A stretch of 64,000 nt of DNA from Listeria grayi DSM 20601 (GTDB taxonomy: Bacteria; Bacillota; Bacilli; Lactobacillales; Listeriaceae). Of this stretch, positions 8,203 through 17,772 are shown one piece after another (position 1 is the first letter of the stretch; every line of letters begins with the position of its first letter). The stretch covers positions 186,001 to 250,000 of the forward strand of contig NZ_GL538353.1 in assembly GCF_000148995.1 (NCBI RefSeq), given 5' to 3'. A program made the translations under genes and the position numbers. The notes under the pieces are model-generated. The model was not told the origin of the DNA and did not search any database. It worked only from the letters and a program-made list of their open reading frames with translations.

Positions 8203-8571
8203 ATGTTTGAATTAGATAATAAAAGTCGATTGCCAATCTATGAACAGATCGTCAATGAAATGCAGGCGCAAGTAGTGAAAGGCATACTGGAACCCGGTGA
8301 TAGAGTACCTTCGATCCGTGAGCTAGCAGCGCTACTAGGTATCAATCCAAATACAGTTAGTAAAGCATACCAAGAGCTTGAACGACTGGAAATTTTAAGC
8401 ACTGTCAAAGGACGGGGCACATTTATTACAGAACAGACAGGCAAAATGCTTTCAGAAAAGACGTTGCTCGATGCAAAAAAACGCTTGAAGGAAGCAGTTA
8501 TTCATTTAAAAGCATTGGGCATCAGTGAAACAGAGATCAATAACTGGGTCAAAGAAGCAGAGGAGGAGTAG
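8203..8571 (+). CDS. GntR family repressor, YtrA subfamily
   Basis: The 122-residue protein is a GntR winged helix (LPIYEQIVNEMQAQVVKGILEPGDRVPSIRELAALLGINPNTVSKAYQELERLEIL) with only a short helical tail. That is the hallmark of the YtrA subfamily, which normally controls an adjacent ABC transporter. It starts the three-gene operon; its stop lies one base before the ATPase start. A palindrome over its own promoter suggests autorepression. Confidence 0.92.
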   Translation: MFELDNKSRLPIYEQIVNEMQAQVVKGILEPGDRVPSIRELAALLGINPNTVSKAYQELERLEILSTVKGRGTFITEQTGKMLSEKTLLDAKKRLKEAVIHLKALGISETEINNWVKEAEEE

Positions 8572-8572
8572 C

Positions 8573-9457
8573 ATGGAGATTAAAAACATAAGTAAAACGA
8601 TCAATGGGAAGCTATTATTGGATAACATCTCACTAACTATCAATCCAGGTGAAATAGTTGGTTTGGTTGGGCGCAATGGCGTAGGAAAAACCACACTATT
8701 TCGAACTGTAATGGGATATTATACCCCGGATAGCGGAACCGTGGAGATCGACAATCAACCATTATTAGCAAATCCACGACTTAAAGCAAAAATCTTCATG
8801 TTGCAAGATCAGCTTCATGCTTGGGATGGCTACAAGGTGAAAACGATCAAGAAATTTTATCAAAAAACATACCCTAATTTTAATGGGGCAAAATTTGATG
8901 TCTTGCTAAGACAAGTGAAATTGAATCCGCAGCATAAATTAGGAACTTACTCCAAAGGAATGAGTGGACTTTTCGGATTGATATTAGCACTTTCGATCGG
9001 AGCAGAATATCTTTTACTCGACGAACCAATGGAAGGACTGGATATTATCGCTCAAAAGAAAATCATGCAGATCCTGCTAGAAGAAGTCGATAAAAATCAG
9101 CTAGGCATCATTATCTCGTCTCACCGACTGCAAGAACTGGAACCAATCGCGGATTATATCCACATCCTCAAAGACAATAGTATTGCGAAGACCTATCATT
9201 TGGAAACCATGCGGGAACAAGCGGTCAAATTGCAAATCGCTTTTAAAGAGAAAAAGCTACCTGCACTATTATTGGAACACGGCACCGTAATCCAGCAATT
9301 CGGCCGCGTCTATACCTTGCTGATTCCAGAACTGACTCCGGAACTCCGTACACAGTTCCAAGCACTAGACCCTATTTTTATGGATGAATTGGCGGTCACA
9401 CTGGAAGACCTGTTCCTTTACCATTTGGGCGACGAAGAGGAGGTATATGCGAGATGA
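8573..9457 (+). CDS. ABC transporter ATP-binding protein (YtrB-like)
   Basis: The 294-residue ATPase has Walker A GRNGVGKTTL, a degenerate signature YSKGMSG in place of LSGGQ, Walker B YLLLDEPMEGLD and a switch His in SSHR. The tail of about 80 residues after the core is typical of this type. ATG 8573 follows AGGAGGAG; earlier codons in frame lie within the GntR gene. It should power the membrane protein encoded next, with which it overlaps by four bases (ATGA). By analogy with YtrA-linked systems it may respond to cell-envelope stress, but the substrate is unknown. Confidence 0.9.
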   Translation: MEIKNISKTINGKLLLDNISLTINPGEIVGLVGRNGVGKTTLFRTVMGYYTPDSGTVEIDNQPLLANPRLKAKIFMLQDQLHAWDGYKVKTIKKFYQKTYPNFNGAKFDVLLRQVKLNPQHKLGTYSKGMSGLFGLILALSIGAEYLLLDEPMEGLDIIAQKKIMQILLEEVDKNQLGIIISSHRLQELEPIADYIHILKDNSIAKTYHLETMREQAVKLQIAFKEKKLPALLLEHGTVIQQFGRVYTLLIPELTPELRTQFQALDPIFMDELAVTLEDLFLYHLGDEEEVYAR

Positions 9458-10533
9458 GCGGTTTGATATGGAAAGAATGGCGGCAGTCCGGCTGGATCGT
9501 GATCGCGACATTAGTATTATTTGGTGCGATGATATGGTTGAATAGTACAGGATTAGTTACTCAATATAAAGATAACAAGCAGTATTATCAATCTGCTGAG
9601 TTCATAAAAGATAATCAGGCAGACAAAGAATCCCATATGAGTCCCAAAGAGATTGAAGAAAGTTTACATGTCAATATAGATTCTTTCGCAACTTGGTCGA
9701 TATTTTTTAGCTTTATATTCTTATTTATTGGATTGAAAGTTACTGTGTTTGAAAAAAATAAACATATGGACTACTTTACGTTTGGAATCCCGTTTAGCAA
9801 AACCAGGATATTTCTCGTAAAGCATTTGACCATACTGGTTCCTTTGATCCTTGGTGTGATCTTATTTATGGGACTCGGATTAATAAATATATATAGTCAA
9901 ATCCCAAGTCAATATTTACCAAACTTCGGCAGCCTGATTATCCGATTATTTTGGGTGACGGCTTTCTATCTATTTGTTTGGGAAATTGGAATTGTTGTAG
10001 GAGTGGTGGTTGGCGAAATAATTACTGCATGTATCGTTGCAGTCGGCTTTTTTATTAGTGCAACGGTGTTCTTCGCTAGCGGTCTTAATAATATTATTTT
10101 AAACATCCGCTCTTTTGCGACGGGGAAAAATTTTGAAGAGAGTGGTTTCTTTTGGCAGAAATGGACTTATGAAGAAGTTAATTCCGATAAATTTTACTTA
10201 TTAATGGCATTATTGCTGTTTGTGATCGCATTGCTATTATTTGTTGGTGGCTTTTTGTTGTTTAAGCGGATCTCGCTCGAAAATAATGGGAAATTCTTGA
10301 TGTTTCCACGTCTTCGCCCATGGGTGATCGGCGTCGCGATGATTTATGTCCCGATCGCATTGGGTAGCCTTTATGCGGACGTTTCATACAATGCAGCTGG
10401 CGATCCAACGATAACAACCTTAGGCGATCTAATCAAAATAGCGATTTGGTTCGTAGTGATTGCTGCTACTGTAGGTGTGATTTTTTGGCTTTTAATGTAT
10501 AAATGGAACGTGATCAGAAAAACAAGAAAATGA
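9454..10533 (+). CDS. ABC-2 type permease
   Basis: The 359-residue protein has about six to seven membrane segments and a large extracytoplasmic loop between the first two (about residues 35-85). It has no ATPase motifs. It overlaps the ATPase gene by ATGA, so the two are translationally coupled, and it is the last gene of the GntR-ABC operon before a strong terminator. The fold and context match ABC-2 permeases of small YtrA-controlled exporters. Confidence 0.82.
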   Translation: MSGLIWKEWRQSGWIVIATLVLFGAMIWLNSTGLVTQYKDNKQYYQSAEFIKDNQADKESHMSPKEIEESLHVNIDSFATWSIFFSFIFLFIGLKVTVFEKNKHMDYFTFGIPFSKTRIFLVKHLTILVPLILGVILFMGLGLINIYSQIPSQYLPNFGSLIIRLFWVTAFYLFVWEIGIVVGVVVGEIITACIVAVGFFISATVFFASGLNNIILNIRSFATGKNFEESGFFWQKWTYEEVNSDKFYLLMALLLFVIALLLFVGGFLLFKRISLENNGKFLMFPRLRPWVIGVAMIYVPIALGSLYADVSYNAAGDPTITTLGDLIKIAIWFVVIAATVGVIFWLLMYKWNVIRKTRK

Positions 10534-10538
10534 GTGGT

Positions 10539-10573
10539 AAAAAAAGAAGCACTTTAAATGCTTCTTTTTTTTT
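10539..10573 (+). terminator. Rho-independent terminator
   Basis: AAAAAAAGAAGCA and TGCTTCTTTTTTTT pair around CTTTAAA, ending the GntR-ABC operon. Confidence 0.9.
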
Positions 10574-10708
10574 ATGTGAAATTTTTAATATAAAGCTAGT
10601 TATTTTTACTTTATATGGTAAAATATTTAATGAAATGCTTCACTTATATAGTTTGAACCGCTATGATAACAGATTTAATGAATAATTATATACAGGAAGG
10701 CGAAAAAA

Positions 10709-13700
10709 ATGAATTTACTAAAAGTTGAACAATTGAAAAATGAAATAACGATAGAGTTTGATAGCTCCATTACGACGATTACTTGTTTGTATCTACGGAA
10801 TGAATTTGATGAGATCAAATTTGAGCCTCTAGAAGATACGAATAAGTTTATTTTGGATTTAAGGCAAGCACTGCAAGTTTTCAAAAAGTATGAACAGGAT
10901 AAGATCTATCTTATTCTTGAACAAAACAATGGTATTCTTTTAAATCAAATGAAAATCAATGTGAAGAAATTCGAAACGATCATGACTGATTTAACTGATG
11001 TAAAAGACGAAGAAACAGCGATCTATCCTTGGATCACCGTTAATGGCTTTTTCCAATTTTTTATCGGGGATGAATTGCCGGCGACTAATTATATTGTAAG
11101 AAGACATATTGATAAAATGAAAATCAATGAGGAACAGGTACGTATGACTGGGAAATTTAGTTTGCGGAATGTCAATTTAGATGTATCTTCGCTGGTAATC
11201 ACTTCCCGCTTGGCAAACAATGCCAAAATCATCCCACTGAATGCCACCTTTTTTTCTAAAAGCAAAAAAACAAATACAAAAGTATACGCTTTTGACATTG
11301 ACATTATTGAAAGTCTCCGTGACTTTATGACAAATGACTTTGATCCTGAAGATGTTATTGATATTTTTATTCAGGCAAAGACAGTGGAACTTAGAGAGCC
11401 GGTTCGAGTTAAATTAGGGAATCCGCGCGTCATTGTAGAAAGATTCTTGCGAGGCGAAGTTTCCAAAAAAATGGAAAATCAAGTGAAGTCAGTTACGCCG
11501 TATTTTACGCTCAAAGGAAGAAATCTATCATTTAAAATAAATGCATATACAACGGAAAGTTATGAAGCGTATTTAAAAAGTATGAAACGTTCTTCTAACT
11601 TATTTGTGAGGAATAAAAAGAAAATCTGGATCGTGGGTGAAAAATATTATAAAGCGCAAGACAATGGACTACATTTCTTTAAATATATGCGTACACACCA
11701 TCCAGAGGAAAAAGTCTATTATGTCATTGATCGGAATTCGAGTGAATTGAAAAATGTAGCACCTTTTGGAAATATTATTTACTATCAATCTCCAGAGCAT
11801 TTTGATATCATGCTAAAGGCAGATTTTATCTGCTCCACACACCATCCAGAACAAATCTATCCAATCGATAGTTATCGCTACACAAAGAAAATCAAAGCCA
11901 AAAAAGTCTTTTTACAACATGGTGTATTAGGATTGAAGAATTTATCGCAAATTTACGGCAAACAACTGAAAGACTTTAATATTGATCTGTTCATTACGAG
12001 TTCTGAACGCGAAAAACAAATCGTAGAACGGGATTTAGGCTATGACAACTATCAAATAAAGGTTACAGGTCTGCCGCGATTCGATAATTTATTTACAGAA
12101 AAGCGGGAAACAAAAGACCAGATCCTTATTATTCCGACTTGGCGAGATTGGCTTTCCAATATTGAATTATTACAGGCTTCTGAATACTTGGAACGCTATA
12201 CAGAGTTACTTGCACATCCGAAAATAAAAGCATTAGCTGAAGCTGGGACGACGATCGTATTTTGCTTGCATCCCAACATGCAGCCGTTTATCCAATATTT
12301 TGATGTCCCCGCCCATATCAAAGTAATCAAGCAAGGTGAAGAAAACGTACAGGATCTCATCAAAGAAAGCAAATTGATGATAACCGATTATTCAAGTGTG
12401 GCTTTTGACTTTAGTTTCATGCATAAACCGGTCATCTATTATCAATTTGACCGTGATCGTTTTATTGGTAAATATCCGTCCCATCTGGATATTGAGAAAG
12501 AGTTGCCAGGTAGGATCGTAAGCGATGAAGTTAGTTTGATCGATGCTTTGACTGCTTTTGAATCGAATGATTTTGAAATGGGTAAAGAACTGATGATTAA
12601 AGCTGATAAGTTCAATCAATATCAAGATCAAAGCAATTCTAAGCGGATTTTCGAAGCAGCACTTGCTTTTAAAAAGAAAAACCGCATCAAAGATATGGTT
12701 CAATATGATGTGCTTGCACAACGTGTTTTCTTACGTTTTAGAAAAAGTAAGTATTATTTCAAAGCCATGCAACTATATAATAAATGGCTTGTTACGTTTG
12801 GACGTTTGGACGATAAGTTGATCGTTTTTGAAAGCAATGTGGGAAAAGCCGTTGCAGACAGCCCTAAAGTCATCTATGAGGTTTTGAAAAATAAACAAGC
12901 AGGATATAAGATTGTGTGGGTGAATAATAATATTTATCCCTTCGATGATCCAAATGTTATTTCAGTCGATCGATTAAGTCCTAGTTATTACAAATACTTG
13001 TCGAAAGCAAAATATTGGGTGAATAATCAAAACTTCCCTTACTATATACGCAAGAAACGTAAAACGGAATATATCCAAACATGGCATGGCACACCATTGA
13101 AAAAGATGTTGAACGATGTAGATACTTTCGAAGGAAAAGATGATGGATATAAAGATCGGGTAAATATTGCGACGCGCAAATGGGATTACTTGATTTCACC
13201 AAGCCCATATGCAACGCAATGCTTCCAGTCTGCATTCCAGTACAAAAAAGAAATCTTAGAAGTTGGCTATCCTAGAAACGATATCTTTTACAATATTTCG
13301 GTAGAAGAGTTGCATAATAAAGAAGCATTGATCAAACAGAAACTTTCCTTACCGGCAGATAAGAAAGTCATCTTGTATGCGCCAACTTTTAGAGATGATG
13401 AAGTCAACCAAGCCAATAAACATCTCATAAACTTGAAGATGGATCTATTTAAAATGAAAGAGGCTTTTGGCAACGAATATGTGCTGCTTCTTCGGCCGCA
13501 TATTATTATCAGCAATGCTCTGGTCTTGGATTCGAGTTTAGATAGTTTCGTGAAAAATGTGGCTTCCTATGACGATATCAGTGATCTGTATCTGATCAGT
13601 GATATCTGTATCACAGATTATTCATCTGTAATGTTCGATTTTGCCAATACGAAACGACCACTGCTGTTTTTCACATATGATTTTGAGCATTATAAAAATA

Positions 13701-13906
13701 ATCTTCGCGGCTTTTATATGGATTTTGAAGAAGAAGCCCCAGGACCGCTGCTTTTTAATAATCAGCAATTAATCAGCGCGATTCAAAACATAGAAGCAAT
13801 CGAAACAGAATATCAAGATAAATATGCTGCTTTTTATAATAAGTATTGTGCTTTTGAAAATGGTCACGCTGCAGAACAAGTGGTAGAGAAAGTGATCGGG
13901 AAATAA
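10709..13906 (+). CDS. Tandem CDP-glycerol glycerophosphotransferase (two TagF-like domains)
   Basis: The 1065-residue protein carries two copies of the teichoic-acid glycerophosphotransferase fold. Copy 1 (about residues 300-640) has FLQHGVLGLK (His about 404), a PTWRDW motif and MITDYSSVAFDF (about 556). Copy 2 (about 690-1060) has IQTWHGTPLKKM (about 792), LYAPTFRDD, LLLRPH and CITDYSSVMFDF (about 966). Both retain the HG and TDYSS residues needed for catalysis. The first 290 residues are beta-rich with no family I know. Single-domain TagF enzymes are about 400-750 residues, so this is an enlarged, possibly bifunctional polymerase for poly(glycerol-phosphate)-type wall polymers. No signal peptide; membrane association would be peripheral. 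It stands alone. Confidence 0.88.
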   Translation: MNLLKVEQLKNEITIEFDSSITTITCLYLRNEFDEIKFEPLEDTNKFILDLRQALQVFKKYEQDKIYLILEQNNGILLNQMKINVKKFETIMTDLTDVKDEETAIYPWITVNGFFQFFIGDELPATNYIVRRHIDKMKINEEQVRMTGKFSLRNVNLDVSSLVITSRLANNAKIIPLNATFFSKSKKTNTKVYAFDIDIIESLRDFMTNDFDPEDVIDIFIQAKTVELREPVRVKLGNPRVIVERFLRGEVSKKMENQVKSVTPYFTLKGRNLSFKINAYTTESYEAYLKSMKRSSNLFVRNKKKIWIVGEKYYKAQDNGLHFFKYMRTHHPEEKVYYVIDRNSSELKNVAPFGNIIYYQSPEHFDIMLKADFICSTHHPEQIYPIDSYRYTKKIKAKKVFLQHGVLGLKNLSQIYGKQLKDFNIDLFITSSEREKQIVERDLGYDNYQIKVTGLPRFDNLFTEKRETKDQILIIPTWRDWLSNIELLQASEYLERYTELLAHPKIKALAEAGTTIVFCLHPNMQPFIQYFDVPAHIKVIKQGEENVQDLIKESKLMITDYSSVAFDFSFMHKPVIYYQFDRDRFIGKYPSHLDIEKELPGRIVSDEVSLIDALTAFESNDFEMGKELMIKADKFNQYQDQSNSKRIFEAALAFKKKNRIKDMVQYDVLAQRVFLRFRKSKYYFKAMQLYNKWLVTFGRLDDKLIVFESNVGKAVADSPKVIYEVLKNKQAGYKIVWVNNNIYPFDDPNVISVDRLSPSYYKYLSKAKYWVNNQNFPYYIRKKRKTEYIQTWHGTPLKKMLNDVDTFEGKDDGYKDRVNIATRKWDYLISPSPYATQCFQSAFQYKKEILEVGYPRNDIFYNISVEELHNKEALIKQKLSLPADKKVILYAPTFRDDEVNQANKHLINLKMDLFKMKEAFGNEYVLLLRPHIIISNALVLDSSLDSFVKNVASYDDISDLYLISDICITDYSSVMFDFANTKRPLLFFTYDFEHYKNNLRGFYMDFEEEAPGPLLFNNQQLISAIQNIEAIETEYQDKYAAFYNKYCAFENGHAAEQVVEKVIGK

Positions 13907-13908
13907 TC

Positions 13909-13944
13909 AAAAGAGGCTTTAGCGCCAAAGCTAAAGCCTCTTTT
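13909..13944 (+). terminator. Rho-independent terminator, bidirectional
   Basis: AAAAGAGGCTTTAGC pairs perfectly with GCTAAAGCCTCTTTT around a six-base loop. It separates the convergent glycerophosphotransferase and sugar-transporter genes. Confidence 0.9.
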
Positions 13945-13991
13945 ATTACTATTCAACCATAGTTCTTGTTTGAAAAGTCGTGGAAAAGCGA

Positions 13992-14849
13992 TCATTTCAT
14001 CATTCCCAACAATACCACACTAGCCATGATCAATAAGATACCTGTCAAGATAAAACTCCATTCTAACGGGGCTTTCTTCTCTTTGAAAATCCAAATCCCA
14101 AACAATGTCGCGATGATCACGCAGGCTTGGGAGATTGAAAAGCTAGTTGCGACGCCGAGAGTGATCGTTGCTAGGAACATCCCGATGTTGGCAATCGACC
14201 AAGATAAGCCAGTCAGAAGATTAAAACGGACATTTTTATAAATTGGACGCTTGGCTTTAAAATAGTTTACTGCAAATGCAAAGATAAGCATGCCAACTGA
14301 TTGTGGTAAAATAATGGAAAAACCAGTGATGTGAAAGGCTTGGTTAGTAACAACGTAGAAAGATAAAAACAAAGACGATAAAAGGATCGTTTGATAAACT
14401 TGCCAAGGTACTGCTTCTTTTACAGTTTGGTTTTGTTTTTTAAAGCCAGTCATGATCACCCCAATGATAAGCAAACAAGTAGCCAAAATACCAACTCCCA
14501 CTTGTCCCGCGGTCTTCCACTCATGGAAAAAAAGTACGGCGATCAAAGTAGCAAATAATAATTGGGAACCATTGGAAATCGGCATGGCGGTAGAAACGCT
14601 CGAGAGCCGGATGCCACGAAATTGCAAAAGTTGGCCAATCCCCCAAAAGATTCCGGAACATAAGCTGATGACAAAGGATGTCACCGTAAATGCAGGTAAA
14701 ACAATGAGTGTCGCCACGATCGCAAAAAGAAAGGCACTGATCGACGTTCCCAGTAGCTGTTCTTCCGGTGTGCTTTTACGCAGATTTGCCAAGATCGGCA
14801 TAAATCCCCAGCCTAGAACTGGAAGCAGTGCAAACATAAATCCAGACAT
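13992..14849 (-). CDS. GRP-type sugar transporter (GlcU/RbsU family)
   Basis: The 285-residue protein has ten membrane segments starting MSGFMFALLPVLGWGFMPILANL, with GIFWGIGQLLQFRGI in the middle, as in the glucose/ribose porter (GRP) family. Members take up glucose or ribose by proton symport. It is divergent from the PRD-regulator operon and 157 bp from it. Whether it shares control with that operon is unclear. The ribosome site GGAAGG lies upstream of ATG 14849. Confidence 0.85.
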   Translation of the reverse strand: MSGFMFALLPVLGWGFMPILANLRKSTPEEQLLGTSISAFLFAIVATLIVLPAFTVTSFVISLCSGIFWGIGQLLQFRGIRLSSVSTAMPISNGSQLLFATLIAVLFFHEWKTAGQVGVGILATCLLIIGVIMTGFKKQNQTVKEAVPWQVYQTILLSSLFLSFYVVTNQAFHITGFSIILPQSVGMLIFAFAVNYFKAKRPIYKNVRFNLLTGLSWSIANIGMFLATITLGVATSFSISQACVIIATLFGIWIFKEKKAPLEWSFILTGILLIMASVVLLGMMK

Positions 14850-14918
14850 AATACGCTTCCTTCCTATATTAATTTCTCTATCAATCTACCATTAGTAGCA
14901 AGTGCGGAACAATAACCG

Positions 14919-14947
14919 AAAATGACCAGATATAATGTGGTCGTTTT
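14919..14947 (+). promoter_or_regulatory. -10 element embedded in inverted repeat, activator-type promoter
   Basis: AAAATGACCA (14919-14928) and TGGTCGTTTT (14938-14947) form an inverted repeat with one mismatch. TATAAT (14931-14936) lies exactly between the arms. No -35 is visible at 16-18 bp, which fits a promoter that needs an activator such as the PRD protein encoded next. Confidence 0.5.
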
Positions 14948-15006
14948 GGGAGTTTTCCGGACCTTTTATTCAAGATAGAATACAGTTACAGAAAGGAATT
15001 CAAAAA

Positions 15007-16980
15007 ATGAAAGCGGTAACCAAAATGTTGAGTCCACGTGAAAAACGAATGATCCAATTCATTGTCAAAAATGGCTACACGACTGTCAAACGTATTGCTG
15101 CCGAAATGGCCGTTTCCGAAAAAACCGTTTCGCGATCGCTGCAAGTCATCGATAGTTTTTTAACAGCAAGTCAACTAGTCCTCGTTCGAAAACCTAAGAT
15201 CGGGATCTATATCGAAGGCGATAAGCAAACGATCCGCGACATGTTGAAGAACATTGATCAACCAGTAAGTTCTCTGCCGCAGACGAAGGAGGAACGAGTA
15301 GTTTATATTTTTATCAAACTATTGAAAACGACAGATTTTATTACGATCCAAATGCTGGCAGACGAATTGTTTATCAGTCGCGGAACAATCGAAAAAGATA
15401 TGGCAGAAGTAACGAACATGCTGGAAAAAGAAGGAGTAACGCTCTATAAGAAGCCCAGTAAGGGAATGAAATTGCGGTTGACCGAACAGGAAAGACGTAG
15501 TTTGACCTCGAAATTGATCAATCACTTCTGGGGAGATAACTGGTACTTGAAACAGGAAAACGGCAAGGTAAGACAGGCGTTTGAGCAGATCGAAGTCAAT
15601 CTGACAGGGATTTTTCCAACCGATGGACTGAAAGAGATCATTGATGTCGTCCATACTTTCAGCAGGGAAAAGAACTTTGCTTTTACGGATTATGCGTTTG
15701 AATCATTAGTTATCCATTTGGCAATCGCACTGGAAAGGATCAAGAGTGCCGATTATATCGAAGCGTTACAAGTTTCCCCGGTGAAAAATCTAGTGATGAC
15801 GCAAAAAGAAAACACCCGCTATTTGGTTGAGTTGTTGGAAGCGCGATTTGAACTGGAGATCCCCGCGTTTGAAGCGGATTATATCCAGATCCATTTATCC
15901 GCTGCCTATAATCAGTGGAATGATGAACTGATCCAACCCTCTAGCTTGCCGGAAAATGATGACTTTAAACAGTTTGTCGAAAGTACATTGACAGGCACTG
16001 CTTATGACTTTGAGCTGATCGAGGGATTGGCAACGCATTTGAAGTCGGCGCTTAACCGTTTGAAACTAGGCATGAATTTCACGAATCCTTTTCTAAGTAA
16101 AATCAAACAGAATTTCCCGTTGGCGTTTGAACAAGCGCTTCGAGTAAAAGTTCCGTTTGAAAAGAAATTCCATGTACACATCAATGAAGATGAAAGTGCT
16201 TATATCGCGCTCCACTTCGAAGCATTTTATGAACGGACCAAATCGCAGCCGGAAGGACTAAATGTGGCGTTAGTTTGTAGCACTGGCTTAGGATCATCGC
16301 AGTTATTAGCTGCCAGAATCAAAAAGTATTTCAAAAATTTAACAGTGACGGCGATATTCTCTGTTCAAAAAATCATGGAAGAGCCAAATATCGAAGCGGA
16401 TCTGATCATTAGTACGATCTATTTAGATCTACACAGCGCGATTCCAGTCATTGTCGTTAGTCCGATGATGACGGAAAGCGATTTAGCTAATGTGTCCAAG
16501 CAATTGCAGATCATGAAGCCACAAGAACGAAAACAAAAAAATTCATTTTTGAAGCAGCTGATCCACGAGGAGCTTTTATTTCCACAATTGGAATTGACAA
16601 CACTTGAAGAGGTACTAGCTTTTATTGCTGAGCGACTGGTGCAGAGTGGTTACGCCGAACCGGGCGTTTTACAGAGTGCGATTCAGCGAGAACAACTGTC
16701 CTATACGTCCTTCCACGGACTTGCGACACCACATGCCGATCCGGCTTTGATCAAACAATCAGCGATCGTAGTAGCGACATTGGTGCATCCGATCCAATGG
16801 GGCGAAGAGCAAGTAGATAAAGTGTTTTTCTTAGCACTGGATGACAATCACAATTTGAGCTTAGATAAACTCTACGAAGAATTTTATGAACGAATCGATA
16901 ACAAAAGATGGTTAGAACAAGTAACGGATGCGAGAACGATAGCAGCGTTAAATGAATGTTTAGTAAAGGATGAGATGTAA
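15007..16980 (+). CDS. PRD-containing PTS-regulated transcriptional activator (MtlR/BglG type)
   Basis: The 657-residue regulator has, in order: an HTH (about 8-50), a second HTH region (about 95-150), two PRD modules (about 190-405), a Gat-type EIIB-like domain with VCSTGLGSSQ (Cys about 423) and a C-terminal EIIA type-2 domain with ATPHAD (His about 575). This layout is that of MtlR/LicR-type activators, whose activity is set by phosphorylation from HPr and the cognate EII. ATG 15007 is chosen because GAAAGGAA precedes it; an upstream TG start would lie in the promoter. The gene overlaps EIIA by one base (TAATG) and leads the mannosylglycerate-type operon. Confidence 0.9.
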   Translation: MKAVTKMLSPREKRMIQFIVKNGYTTVKRIAAEMAVSEKTVSRSLQVIDSFLTASQLVLVRKPKIGIYIEGDKQTIRDMLKNIDQPVSSLPQTKEERVVYIFIKLLKTTDFITIQMLADELFISRGTIEKDMAEVTNMLEKEGVTLYKKPSKGMKLRLTEQERRSLTSKLINHFWGDNWYLKQENGKVRQAFEQIEVNLTGIFPTDGLKEIIDVVHTFSREKNFAFTDYAFESLVIHLAIALERIKSADYIEALQVSPVKNLVMTQKENTRYLVELLEARFELEIPAFEADYIQIHLSAAYNQWNDELIQPSSLPENDDFKQFVESTLTGTAYDFELIEGLATHLKSALNRLKLGMNFTNPFLSKIKQNFPLAFEQALRVKVPFEKKFHVHINEDESAYIALHFEAFYERTKSQPEGLNVALVCSTGLGSSQLLAARIKKYFKNLTVTAIFSVQKIMEEPNIEADLIISTIYLDLHSAIPVIVVSPMMTESDLANVSKQLQIMKPQERKQKNSFLKQLIHEELLFPQLELTTLEEVLAFIAERLVQSGYAEPGVLQSAIQREQLSYTSFHGLATPHADPALIKQSAIVVATLVHPIQWGEEQVDKVFFLALDDNHNLSLDKLYEEFYERIDNKRWLEQVTDARTIAALNECLVKDEM

Positions 16981-17444
16981 TGAAAGTAACAGATATTTTA
17001 TCAGCAAATGCGATGCAATTTGATTTGCAGGCGGCGACAAAAGCGGAAGTGATCCAAGCATTGACCAAACGATTGGTAAGCTGCGGGAACGTAACAGATG
17101 AAGCCCAGTTTTTAGAAGCAGTGAATCAGCGGGAAGAACATGCGACAACGGGAATTGGGTTTGGTGTAGCGATTCCGCATGGCAAAAGTACAGCAGTCAC
17201 GGAATCTACGATCGGCTTTGCAAAACTTGCGCAGCCGGTAGAATGGCAATCACTGGATGACAAGCCTGTCGAGATCGTTTTTCTACTGGCGATCGCGGAA
17301 CACGACAAATCGGATGGCCATTTGAAGATCCTTGCTGAAATAGCAACCAAATTAATGGACGATCAAGTCGTGCTTGATTTAAAAGCGGCAGAAAGTCCGG
17401 AACAAGTAATCCAATCATTTACTGAAGGAGTGTATGAACAATGA
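16980..17444 (+). CDS. PTS EIIA, fructose/mannitol type
   Basis: The 154-residue single-domain EIIA carries GIGFGVAIPHGKS, with the phosphorylated His at about residue 67. It receives phosphate from HPr and passes it to the EIIB encoded next. The start overlaps the regulator stop by one base, and its end overlaps the EIIB start by four bases, so translation is coupled. The regulator upstream carries its own EIIA-like domain, so two related EIIA domains lie in one operon. Confidence 0.92.
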   Translation: MKVTDILSANAMQFDLQAATKAEVIQALTKRLVSCGNVTDEAQFLEAVNQREEHATTGIGFGVAIPHGKSTAVTESTIGFAKLAQPVEWQSLDDKPVEIVFLLAIAEHDKSDGHLKILAEIATKLMDDQVVLDLKAAESPEQVIQSFTEGVYEQ

Positions 17445-17761
17445 AAAGAAAAATTATCGCAGTGACAGCATGCGCTACTGGTGTAGCACACACGTATATG
17501 GCAGCACAAGCATTAAAAAAAGGTGCACAAAAAATGGGTCATTTGATCAAAGTAGAAACACAAGGAGCAACAGGGATCGAAGGAACACTAACAGAAAAAG
17601 ACGTACAGATCGGTGAAGTCGTTATTTTCGCAGTAGATACCAAAGTTCGCGACCGTGAGCGTTTTGAAGGGAAAACGATCTTGGAAGTTCCAGTAAGTGC
17701 GCCAATCAAAAACGCTGAGCAAGTGATTCAAGATGCCTTAGCAAAAATCGATGAAAAATAG
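17441..17761 (+). CDS. PTS EIIB, fructose type
   Basis: The 106-residue protein has the EIIB-Fru motif TACATGVAHTYMAAQAL, with the phospho-Cys at about residue 11. It passes phosphate from EIIA to the sugar during transport by EIIC. Four bases overlap the EIIA gene, and 11 bases separate it from EIIC. Confidence 0.93.
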   Translation: MKRKIIAVTACATGVAHTYMAAQALKKGAQKMGHLIKVETQGATGIEGTLTEKDVQIGEVVIFAVDTKVRDRERFEGKTILEVPVSAPIKNAEQVIQDALAKIDEK

Positions 17762-17772
17762 GAGTGACGAAT

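Noticed and set aside
13966-14895. Plus-strand open frames opposite the GlcU/RbsU-type gene
   Set aside because: The minus-strand frame encodes a clear ten-helix transporter; the plus-strand frames have low-complexity products and no ribosome site.
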